A DNA stretch of 32,714 nucleotides from Planctomycetota bacterium (GTDB lineage: Bacteria > Planctomycetota > UBA11346). A program made the position numbers and the translations under genes. Within the stretch, counting starts at the first letter, position 1, and every line of letters begins with the position of its first letter. The notes beneath the pieces are model-generated. The model did no database searches. It worked only from the letters and a program-made list of their open reading frames with translations, and was not told where the DNA came from. The stretch lies in contig JANQLF010000129.1 of NCBI GenBank assembly GCA_028280785.1, positions 1 through 32,714 on the forward strand. The letters are read 5' to 3'. Of this stretch, positions 6,859 through 14,974 are shown piece after piece.

Positions 6859-9129
6859 TTAACCGAAGTTAAAGTAGAAACTTGGCCCTGGGTCTCCAGT
6901 GAACAGATAACACAGGAACGATATAAAGATCGCGATACCCATCACCGACAGCTCACCGATGATAAGACCAATGAAAAACGGTTTTAATTGCTGATAGACA
7001 ACACCACCGCCAAATCTGACAATTAACTCACGAATACCCCAACCGATCAGGAATGAGTAAAAGGTTCGCGCGAGTGGGTCGATGCCAGCGATTAAGAAAA
7101 TAGCCGGATGCAACGGAAACCAAATGAACTTGAAGCGCATAATGGAAAAGAATAAAATTCCAAGTCCGCCTACGATCATGAATTTCCAGACATCCATATC
7201 TGGATCAAAATTGGCAATGCGATCGATAAAACCGACGCGTTCACCTGAATCCGGTGCTGTGAGGCCACCCATACTTTCGAGCGCCACTAAGTCTCGTGTC
7301 GAATTCTTTAAAACTTGGGTAGGAACTCGAATGTCGCCCCATGGATAACTAATCGCATGCCCACCCAAGGTGTATTGATGATACAGTCGAATGCCAATGC
7401 TTACAAAAATCGCCAGCACTGCGACTACTAAGAACATTTTAAACATGCGTTTTAATTTAATATTATGATCTTCGCCCATTTTTAAACCATTGGCAACATA
7501 AGGCATGAGCGATTCTTTCGGATCACACATCAAAACGACATTGATATAATACAATAAAACGATTGGCGCCGCGCCAGCTGATGTAACACCAAAGGTTTTT
7601 AGTAATACAACTGCTGGATTCCATGCTGGCTGTAAATACGGAATACCGGTTTCACAAATAATACGCGTGAATACTAAAAACATAAGTACAGCGATTAAGG
7701 CAAACAAGAATGACAGGTCGAGGTCTAAATTAAATGAAATCCTCAGCACCAGCACCATTGCGAAAAAGGCGACTACAAATAAACGTGCTGCCAATACCGC
7801 ATCTTCTTCGACATCGGTTTTGGGATTAAGGAACAATGCCTTTTTCAACAACGGCAGATAATAATAACGGCCAGTGTAGAGTATGATTATCGCATAGACC
7901 AAATAGGCCCCTGCGCGCATATTTCCTGCATCAGAGCCACTGATTGGCGAACCGCTGATCATGTAGGTTTGTGCACTGAAGAGAGCTAGCAAGAATGGGG
8001 CAATGCCAAGCGATAAGCCCACCTCCCTGGAAAGGAAATAGCTAATGCCAATGATGCAGAAATAAAATGCAAAATAATCTATGTAGAAAGAACCCGATTT
8101 TCTTAATACTGGGAATATTTCTCGTACAAACGGCAGCCACGACGTCGTGCTGATATCAGGAAAATTGGTTGGCCACCACGCATGTAAATAACGAATGCCA
8201 TGAAAACATAAGACCAAGCCCATCGCCAGTAGGAATAATTTATTATAAAAGATCGATGGTAGAGCCTGACCCTTCTCCTTTTGAAAGACTGCTCCGCCAA
8301 TATGGGCAATTGGATAAGCCAACTGCTCATTGCGCGACCATTGACGATGGACCACGAAAGACATCGCCACCACACAAATGGTAAATAAAACAAATAATGG
8401 TCCCCAGCCACTTAGAATCGGTCCGATCCACGCATCCCATGGAACGCCTTCATGGCCCTGGAGTTTTGAGCCCGTGGTGAAGGCGTCATAAACGCGCGCC
8501 TTCTCTTCCGCATTGTCACCGATGTGACTTAATCCGCCAGCGGGCCATAAATGCTGTGGAATATATTCAATGGTGTTCACATTCTGCATCTGCAGATTAT
8601 TGGAATACACCGACCACATATTTACCAAAGTGGTGCCAAAATGATTATTCAAGCTTGGACCAGCAGTCCATGCTCCTGCTAAAATAATGAGCAGCGTTAC
8701 CATTAATTCACGCCCACTCAGTTGCATTAATTCAGAGCAGCGTTGAAACCATGCTTCCTTCACTGCTATCAATACACCAATTAGAAATAAAATATGCCAG
8801 GAAAAAAAGAAATAATGATCTAGAACGCAGGTAAAATAAATACCCCAAAAAATACAGAAGAATCCAGAAAATCCGCCCAACAATGCGCGCTTCGACCACA
8901 TCGGGTTCCATACCAAGGCGATACAAACCACCATGAATATTGGTCCCGGCGGCAAGTGATTAGCAATAAACGGCGTCTGCTTAAACATGAAGTCGTTAAT
9001 TGCTGCATACGACAAGGTAAACAAGAGACCCAGTACACCAAAAATAATAGAGCGGGCGGTAAATGCTGATTTAATCTCTTTTTCTTCATTCGAATCGTTT
9101 TGTGATTCAGTCAAAGATGCTTCACTCAC
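6859..9129 (-). CDS. Polytopic membrane protein, DUF6785/DUF6784 type (paralogue 1)
   Basis: This is a large inner-membrane protein with about 13-15 hydrophobic segments. It is recognised by family-like patches: VHRQWSRNEQLAYPIAHIGG, FTRIICETGIPYLQPAW, and a C-terminal IRELIVRFGGGVVYQQLKPF. The function of DUF6785/DUF6784 proteins is unknown; a transporter is a reasonable guess. I prefer the GTG at 9129, which has AAAGGA six bases upstream; an ATG at 9147 in the same frame (762 residues) has no ribosome binding site. It is paralogous along its length to the protein at 12767-14974. Relative to that paralogue it has about 50 extra residues holding two hydrophobic segments (near residues 82-130). 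It stands alone, 292 bases downstream of the AraC gene on the same strand. Confidence 0.8.
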   Translation of the reverse strand: MSEASLTESQNDSNEEKEIKSAFTARSIIFGVLGLLFTLSYAAINDFMFKQTPFIANHLPPGPIFMVVCIALVWNPMWSKRALLGGFSGFFCIFWGIYFTCVLDHYFFFSWHILFLIGVLIAVKEAWFQRCSELMQLSGRELMVTLLIILAGAWTAGPSLNNHFGTTLVNMWSVYSNNLQMQNVNTIEYIPQHLWPAGGLSHIGDNAEEKARVYDAFTTGSKLQGHEGVPWDAWIGPILSGWGPLFVLFTICVVAMSFVVHRQWSRNEQLAYPIAHIGGAVFQKEKGQALPSIFYNKLFLLAMGLVLCFHGIRYLHAWWPTNFPDISTTSWLPFVREIFPVLRKSGSFYIDYFAFYFCIIGISYFLSREVGLSLGIAPFLLALFSAQTYMISGSPISGSDAGNMRAGAYLVYAIIILYTGRYYYLPLLKKALFLNPKTDVEEDAVLAARLFVVAFFAMVLVLRISFNLDLDLSFLFALIAVLMFLVFTRIICETGIPYLQPAWNPAVVLLKTFGVTSAGAAPIVLLYYINVVLMCDPKESLMPYVANGLKMGEDHNIKLKRMFKMFLVVAVLAIFVSIGIRLYHQYTLGGHAISYPWGDIRVPTQVLKNSTRDLVALESMGGLTAPDSGERVGFIDRIANFDPDMDVWKFMIVGGLGILFFSIMRFKFIWFPLHPAIFLIAGIDPLARTFYSFLIGWGIRELIVRFGGGVVYQQLKPFFIGLIIGELSVMGIAIFISFLCYLFTGDPGPSFYFNFG

Positions 9130-9188
9130 CCGGATTCCTTTCATCATGTATAATGACTTTTTTCGTGAACGATGTTAACCTGTAACGA

Positions 9189-9217
9189 CATGATTGATTT
9201 TGCGTGACCAAATCATG
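9189..9217. promoter_or_regulatory. Inverted repeat CATGATT-N15-AATCATG
   Basis: Perfect 7-base arms (9189-9195 and 9211-9217) lie about 60 bases upstream of the DUF6785-type gene on the minus strand. Spacing and position suit an operator. No convincing promoter boxes are seen. The remainder of 9130-9421 shows nothing else I can support. Confidence 0.25.
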
Positions 9218-9421
9218 CTGCACTAAGCATATACTATGATTTAAATTAGATAAGCGCACTATCAACCAAACTCCCATCCTTCAGCAGAACAGCATCCTAT
9301 CAGTAAATCTCGGTTTAAACACAGATTATGGCCTTTGTGCACCGTCAGCTTTCATGATCAACATCATATTATTAGGTCGTGCAGCTAGAAAAACCCATGT
9401 CGCTCTACTAAGGGCGTTCGT

Positions 9422-10312
9422 TTAACTTTCGTCGACCTCTACTCGATAAGCCTCGGCTTGTTCGCGCCATTGCTGTGGTGAAACACCATAAAATTTTTTA
9501 AAGAGACGCGAGAAGTACCGCTTGTCTGCATAACCCAATTGGAGGGCACAGGCTTCAACTGTCTGATCTTCAGTTAACAAAAGTGATTGAGCCAAATTCA
9601 TACGCTCACTGCTCACCAATTCTAATGCGGACGTATCGGCCTGTTTACGCAGTAAACGATTAAGCTGGCGATCACTAACGCCAGCCAACTGAGCGAGGTC
9701 ATCCACGCTCCATGGATGCGCTGGATCCTGACGAATGGCAGCGCGCAAAGCCGCTTCGAGCTCAAGATGCTGTTCCAATTCATCAGGAACGTCAAGCAAC
9801 GTTGCTCTTATGATACCCAAGACCAAGTGCTGTAATATCCAGGTACACGATTGCCGCCAACCTAGCTCCTGCTCTAACAACTCTTTTTCAAGCCTTGCCA
9901 CCATAGTAGCTACATCATGAGCATTATTGGATACTGTTCGATAGTGTTTTAACCACAGGCTCACCAGCGAATCCAACCCATCATTGATAGCGCGATTATC
10001 TTTAGCGATCGAAAAACCCACCCAATCTAAGGCAATCGCAGCTTCTTGACGGTGCTCATGCACTTCCCCAGGCATATTTAATAAAACTGCAGGCGCTGTT
10101 GCCTCAATGATTTGTTCATTGGCTTCGGAAATTATTTTCCCTTCATGCAAAAGAACTATTTCACAAAATGCGTGATGATGCGCAGGTTGAACATCAGTTT
10201 TGTGTCGATCCGCCCCCCAGCGTAAACAGGTAAAGCGATAGCCACCAATGTAAAAGCTCAGCTTCGCATTACTCAGGGAATCAGCCGCCGTGCGGTTAAG
10301 CGGGTTCGTCAT
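9422..10312 (-). CDS. AraC-family transcriptional regulator with cupin sensor domain
   Basis: The N-terminal half has the AraC cupin pattern: QPAHHHAFCEIVLLHEGKI (residues about 42-60), a small-molecule pocket likely to bind a sugar. The C-terminal 100 residues hold two helix-turn-helix motifs: WSVDDLAQLAGVSDRQLNRLL and, after the linker helix, VEACALQLGYADKRYFSRLFKKFYG with SPQQWR. The length of 296 is typical. It is divergent from the beta-helix/DUF6785/FtsX genes that start at 10532 and is followed by DUF6785 paralogue 1. The position suggests that it controls one or both sides, and possibly itself through the palindrome at 10352-10371. Confidence 0.93.
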   Translation of the reverse strand: MTNPLNRTAADSLSNAKLSFYIGGYRFTCLRWGADRHKTDVQPAHHHAFCEIVLLHEGKIISEANEQIIEATAPAVLLNMPGEVHEHRQEAAIALDWVGFSIAKDNRAINDGLDSLVSLWLKHYRTVSNNAHDVATMVARLEKELLEQELGWRQSCTWILQHLVLGIIRATLLDVPDELEQHLELEAALRAAIRQDPAHPWSVDDLAQLAGVSDRQLNRLLRKQADTSALELVSSERMNLAQSLLLTEDQTVEACALQLGYADKRYFSRLFKKFYGVSPQQWREQAEAYRVEVDES

Positions 10313-10351
10313 CGATGTATAACCTGTGCTGTTGCCATTTTATTTAGCTTA

Positions 10352-10371
10352 GCAAGCAGCCCCCTGCTTGC
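10352..10371. promoter_or_regulatory. Perfect 8-bp hairpin in the AraC/beta-helix divergent region
   Basis: GCAAGCAG (10352-10359) and CTGCTTGC (10364-10371) surround a CCCC loop. It lies 40 bases upstream of the AraC start. It could be an operator or an RNA hairpin in the AraC leader. Confidence 0.35.
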
Positions 10372-10491
10372 CATCGGATCCCCCGGGTGAAGTAGGTATT
10401 AAGGCAAGATATTCTGATGAGATTTGAAATATAGCGGTCTAAACTCGAAAAAAATGGATGTAAGTGCCTTCATTTCTACTAACTTATGAAA

Positions 10492-10507
10492 GTTCGGCGC
10501 ATTCGGC
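10492..10507. promoter_or_regulatory. Direct repeat TTCGGC, one helical turn apart
   Basis: TTCGGC occurs at 10492-10497 and 10502-10507 and the similarity continues (TTCGGCGCAA, TTCGGCACCA). Tandem half sites on one face of the helix suit an AraC-type activator. The pair is 24 bases upstream of the start at 10532, close for an activator, so it may instead be a repressor site or chance. Confidence 0.25.
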
Positions 10508-10531
10508 ACCAATAACAAGGGTTCACACACC

Positions 10532-12643
10532 ATGATTCGTATCTGCTACCTAATCTGCTATTTATCATTCGCCTGCTTACATGCTGCAGATGATGTTAAT
10601 CTGAGTTCACAACAAGAAGAGGCCATCGCCCAGCTTCAGCAATGCAAAGCCGACAGTGCTCCCGATGTGCTTTACGGTGGCTTCAATGAATTTTGCAAAG
10701 CGTTTTTTGGTGCCGAGCATGAATCGCTCATCTATAAACACTGTGGCGATAAACTTAAGCTTATCGACGCCGGTAATTGGACGCACGCATCTGTAAACAG
10801 CGCGGTCATAGGCTTTGAAACGAACCTGCCTGCTCAATGCATCGTTGAATATGGTAAAGGCAGCAGTCTTAATCAAAAAACCAACGTCGCTGAACGTTCA
10901 TTTTATATACATGTTCATTATCTTAAAAATTTAGAACCGAATACCAAATACACCTATCGATTAATTGCAACTGATGAGCGCGGCAACACCATTAAATCAA
11001 AGAAAGCTACTTTTACGACCAAAGCATTAGAAGATTACATCGCTATTCCTGGCGATATGGGCGATGCCCCCTACAAGCTCACTGAAAAAGGAAAACGCTA
11101 CTTAGTCACCCAAGATATTACCTGCAATACCGGAGCATTTATTATTGAGAACGATAATATTACTCTTGATCTTAATGGTCATACCGTCACTTACGGTAAA
11201 GATGCTACTGAACCAGTGGATGGTATCGTCGCCCATGGAACCGTTAATAGCCAACGTAAATACATGAGTAGCGGTGTTCAAATCGTTAATGGGCACATCG
11301 TCCAAGGTGATAGCCAGGCACTTCAAGCCAATAAAAAGTCAACTCAATTTAAACCGTTTTACCTCAAAGGTGGCGATGCAAAAATTGCTGGATTAAGTGT
11401 TAGCTATCATGGACCGCAAATCTGGGGTATGACTTTTGATCACCCACGCGGCAGTATTGAGGCGCACCATAACGTTTTATGCGATAAAGGTGGATTAATT
11501 AAAAACCGCCACGGTGCAGCAACGCGTGCAATAGGCTTTAGTAAATGGAAAGAAGAGTTCAAAGGCAGTTTGCACCACAATCTGGTAAAACGCACACGTC
11601 AAAATGGCATCGGTGGCGTTACTCAATTACACCATAACGAAATATACGTTGACAGTTTTTCAACCAATTCGTTCGCCGTACAAGCCTTTTCAAAACCAGG
11701 CAAAAAAGCTGGTGATTATACCAATAATCGCATATTCGGTACCGGCTTCAATCCTTATGGCTTCGGCTGGGCTCATGAAGATTACAAGGTCAGTAAAAAT
11801 ATCGTCCATTTTCAAGGTATAGATGTGAGTAAACGCTGGCATGAAACGTGGGGCGACATCAACATGCTTGAAGCCATGCGCGTCACCAATTACGGCAAGG
11901 GCGGCCAAGTGCGCAATAATTTAAAGTACACCGACAATCTGATTGTCATCAAAGGTGGACAAAACTGTGAAATTCGCGGAACTGGATTTTTTAGCGATGT
12001 CAGCATTGAAGGACTCGAATTCAATAACAATACCGTCAAGGTTATTGCTTTGGACAATAAGACCAAACGCGCTGGTTGCGTATCAACACATGGGCACACT
12101 AAAAAACCTGATTCCAATCCAGTGTGGTATAAAAATAACACCTTCATTAGTAATATATGTTTTATCCGATTTGGTGATGCCTACGCCAAAGGGCACAATC
12201 ATTTTTTTCAAAACAATAAATTCATTCGCGTAGGTAAGAATCCAAATTTCCACAGCTTTCAATGGGGTGGATCCTACTGGAGTTATGGTCATCGTCTCAT
12301 TGATAGTGAATTCGTTAATGCAACTCATAACGATGTCTACATTAATAAAACAGGTACCAAAAGTCATTACTTCATTCAATGGAGCTTAGCCATTGAAGCT
12401 AAGCCAGGTTATCAAATCGAAATAAAAAATAAAAATGGCGAAGTCACTTTAAATAAAACCATCGATACATCAGGTAAGCTCACAGCTATCCTTAATCAAT
12501 GCCGCATCAATCCAGTGAAAACCGATTCTACTGAAATAAATGAAGAGGTCTTAACGCCGCACCAGGTCAGTATCAGCAATGGTGGTGCCGTTATAAAGCA
12601 AATAGAAGTCACGATGGATAAGCCACAAACCTTAAAATTGTAA
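10532..12643 (+). CDS. Secreted right-handed beta-helix protein with fibronectin-like domain
   Basis: Residues 1-18 are a signal peptide (CYLSFACLHA). Residues about 80-170 form a fibronectin-like sandwich (SAVIGFETNLPAQCIVEYGK through LEPNTKYTYRLIATD). From about 205 to 600 the sequence has the repeating short strands of a parallel beta-helix: NDNITLDLNGHTV, SGVQIVNGHIVQG, HHNVLCDKGG, HHNLVKRTRQNG, HHNEIYVDSF. This is the fold of polysaccharide lyases and hydrolases. The catalytic residues of a particular lyase family are not recognisable to me. A short beta-rich C-terminal domain follows. AAGGG lies 11 bases before the ATG. It is followed 123 bases on by the DUF6785/FtsX pair on the same strand and faces the AraC gene, so a glycan-degrading role is a fair inference, not shown. 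Confidence 0.75.
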   Translation: MIRICYLICYLSFACLHAADDVNLSSQQEEAIAQLQQCKADSAPDVLYGGFNEFCKAFFGAEHESLIYKHCGDKLKLIDAGNWTHASVNSAVIGFETNLPAQCIVEYGKGSSLNQKTNVAERSFYIHVHYLKNLEPNTKYTYRLIATDERGNTIKSKKATFTTKALEDYIAIPGDMGDAPYKLTEKGKRYLVTQDITCNTGAFIIENDNITLDLNGHTVTYGKDATEPVDGIVAHGTVNSQRKYMSSGVQIVNGHIVQGDSQALQANKKSTQFKPFYLKGGDAKIAGLSVSYHGPQIWGMTFDHPRGSIEAHHNVLCDKGGLIKNRHGAATRAIGFSKWKEEFKGSLHHNLVKRTRQNGIGGVTQLHHNEIYVDSFSTNSFAVQAFSKPGKKAGDYTNNRIFGTGFNPYGFGWAHEDYKVSKNIVHFQGIDVSKRWHETWGDINMLEAMRVTNYGKGGQVRNNLKYTDNLIVIKGGQNCEIRGTGFFSDVSIEGLEFNNNTVKVIALDNKTKRAGCVSTHGHTKKPDSNPVWYKNNTFISNICFIRFGDAYAKGHNHFFQNNKFIRVGKNPNFHSFQWGGSYWSYGHRLIDSEFVNATHNDVYINKTGTKSHYFIQWSLAIEAKPGYQIEIKNKNGEVTLNKTIDTSGKLTAILNQCRINPVKTDSTEINEEVLTPHQVSISNGGAVIKQIEVTMDKPQTLKL

Positions 12644-12766
12644 GAGAAATCGACCATTTGTATGTGCCTTGGCGATTGCAGAAACCAATAAGCAATCATC
12701 ATGTGCGGCTCGCTCATTCGCAGGTTTTAAATAATGCGAAATGGGCCGCAGCCTCCCTAGGATCAC

Positions 12767-14974
12767 ATGGTCGACTCTCCTGATTCATCATCACAAGATC
12801 AGCAACAGCAAGTACTTACAGCTCAGAGCCAGGCGCCTACTCCGACTGTTCCGGCGCAACGTGCCTTCACGCTCAAATCCATCCTGTTTGGCTTAGGCAT
12901 CCTATTTTTCACGATTGCTATTACTGGCTATAATGACTTTGTACTGAAGCAGTCACCGTTTGTCATGAATCATTTCCCACCGGGACCTTATTTCCTGGTG
13001 ATCTGCATCGCCTTGTTCTGGAATCCGATATGCAGCCGCCTCTCACCGAATTTATGTCTGAATCACAAAGAGCTCGCTGTTTCCTTGGTCATCGTTCTCT
13101 CTGGCGTGTGGCTGGGCGCGTCAGGTTTAAATCGATTCTTTCCACATAATTTAATTAATTCTTGGAACATGTACGAGAATCAATCCTCGTGGCAGAGCAA
13201 TAAAACATTTGAGTATTTACCCGACCATTTATTCCCACTTGGTGGCAAAGACCAAGCCGACAATGCACCAGCCATTCAAGGTAGTCCCCTGCCAGATGAT
13301 CAAGTAACTGACAGCCAAACACATTATGAATTCAATGCTAAAGACCTTGTCTATAAAAATTTCGCAACTGGAATCCCCGAAGGTGCAGATATTCCTTACC
13401 AAGCATGGTACGGACCTCTCGCACATTGGATTCCATTAATTATCGTCTTTTCCATAGCCTTATTATCTCTGTCGTTGATTGTGCATCGACAGTGGTCTAA
13501 TCACGAACAATTAACCTATCCGCTCGCTCAAATCGGTGGATCTTTTATTGACCGTAGTGATGGCCGAACTTTACCTAGTGTATTTTATAAGCGTTCGTTT
13601 TGGATTGCCGCTGCCGTAGTCTTTGGATTTCATTTTATACGTTTTATACATGCCTGGTTCCCATCAGCGGCACCTGGCATTGAAGTGGAAGCATGGTTTG
13701 GCTGGTATTATAAAATATTTCCCGTCTTCACCAAATCGAACCCTTTTGGGCTGTTAAAATTCGGTTGGTATTTCTCCCTTATTGGCATCACTTTCTTTTT
13801 ATCGCGAGAAATTGGTCTAACACTTGGCCTGTCCCATTTCTTACTCGCCTTCATCAGCGCCCAATTATACATCAGCACTGGATCCGGTCTCAGCGGTGGT
13901 GACGTCAGTAATTCACGCGCCGGCGCCTACCTCGCCTATGCTGCAGTTATTATATACACAGGCCGTTATTATTATTGGTCAGTACTGAAAAAAGCACTGA
14001 ATTTTAAAGCTGGCGAAGAGCATGAGGTCGATGGTATTTTTGCTATGCGTATCTTTCTGTTGGCCGTCGTTGGCATGCTGGTTGTCCTGTGCACGTCCTG
14101 CGAACTATCATTCCCCATTGCACTCTTTTACACGCTATTGGTCTTATTGTTATTCTTAGTATTCACTCGGATTATTTGCGAAACCGGCATACCATTTATG
14201 CAGGCCGGATGGCATCCTGGTATGATTATTGGGAAGGTTTTTGGCGTTACGGCAATCGGTGCAGCACCCTTGGTTATGATTTACTATCTCGGTCTGATGT
14301 TAACCGCAGACCCAAAAGAATGCATGATGCCCTATGTTTCAAACAGTTTGAAGATCGCTGAAAAACAAGGGGTCAATCTGAAACGATTAACAAAAGTTGT
14401 TGGTGTCATTCTCATTTTTGCCATTGTCGCCAGTATTTTTATGAAAATGACCGAACATTATACCATCGGTGCTAATCGTTCCAACGATGGCTATGGTCAA
14501 AAATGGGCTATGCGCGGGGCAATGAGCAAAGCTACCTCTGGCATCACCGAATTAACTGACCTCGGTCAATTAGATAAAGAAGCGTCGATTTTTAATATCA
14601 ACCCACAAGATGGCACCTTTGGCTATATGTTCCTCGGTGCCGCTGGCGTATTTATTTTCTTCGCTCTGCGCTTCCGCTTTACAGGATTTCCACTACATCC
14701 GGTACTGTTCCTGGTCTGGGGGACCTGGCCGATGTCCCGTACCTTCTACTGTTTTTTAATTGGCTGGCTTATACGCGAATTAATTGTCCGCTTTGGTGGT
14801 GGCCAAGTGTACCAAAGCTGTAAACCATTCTTTATTGGTTTAATTTTTGGCGAATTGGCGACCATCATGTTAGGGCTCGGTACAGGTTTCATCTATCACT
14901 TCAGCACTATTCCAGAAGGCGAAGCATTCTGGTATGGCGGTGAACCAACTGAATTTAATGTGTTTGCGAGATGA
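12767..14974 (+). CDS. Polytopic membrane protein, DUF6785/DUF6784 type (paralogue 2)
   Basis: It has the same architecture as the protein at 6859-9129. A hydrophilic Gln/Ser-rich N-terminus of about 30 residues leads into FTLKSILFGLGILFFTIAIT. Shared patches include PPGPYFLVICIALFWNP, VHRQWSNHEQLTYPLAQIGG, FTRIICETGIPFMQAGWHPG and IRELIVRFGGGQVYQSCKPF. It lacks the two-segment stretch found in paralogue 1 after the WNP motif and carries instead a longer polar loop (about residues 160-205, KDQADNAPAIQG onward). AGGA lies four bases before the ATG. Its TGA overlaps the ATG of the next gene (ATGA), so the two proteins are probably made together and may form a complex. Function is unknown; a transporter or a membrane scaffold is possible. 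Confidence 0.8.
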   Translation: MVDSPDSSSQDQQQQVLTAQSQAPTPTVPAQRAFTLKSILFGLGILFFTIAITGYNDFVLKQSPFVMNHFPPGPYFLVICIALFWNPICSRLSPNLCLNHKELAVSLVIVLSGVWLGASGLNRFFPHNLINSWNMYENQSSWQSNKTFEYLPDHLFPLGGKDQADNAPAIQGSPLPDDQVTDSQTHYEFNAKDLVYKNFATGIPEGADIPYQAWYGPLAHWIPLIIVFSIALLSLSLIVHRQWSNHEQLTYPLAQIGGSFIDRSDGRTLPSVFYKRSFWIAAAVVFGFHFIRFIHAWFPSAAPGIEVEAWFGWYYKIFPVFTKSNPFGLLKFGWYFSLIGITFFLSREIGLTLGLSHFLLAFISAQLYISTGSGLSGGDVSNSRAGAYLAYAAVIIYTGRYYYWSVLKKALNFKAGEEHEVDGIFAMRIFLLAVVGMLVVLCTSCELSFPIALFYTLLVLLLFLVFTRIICETGIPFMQAGWHPGMIIGKVFGVTAIGAAPLVMIYYLGLMLTADPKECMMPYVSNSLKIAEKQGVNLKRLTKVVGVILIFAIVASIFMKMTEHYTIGANRSNDGYGQKWAMRGAMSKATSGITELTDLGQLDKEASIFNINPQDGTFGYMFLGAAGVFIFFALRFRFTGFPLHPVLFLVWGTWPMSRTFYCFLIGWLIRELIVRFGGGQVYQSCKPFFIGLIFGELATIMLGLGTGFIYHFSTIPEGEAFWYGGEPTEFNVFAR

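Noticed and set aside
9130-9147. ATG at 9147 as the start of the DUF6785-type gene
   Set aside because: No ribosome binding site precedes it, while GTG 9129 has AAAGGA at six bases. This is not excluded; it changes only six residues.
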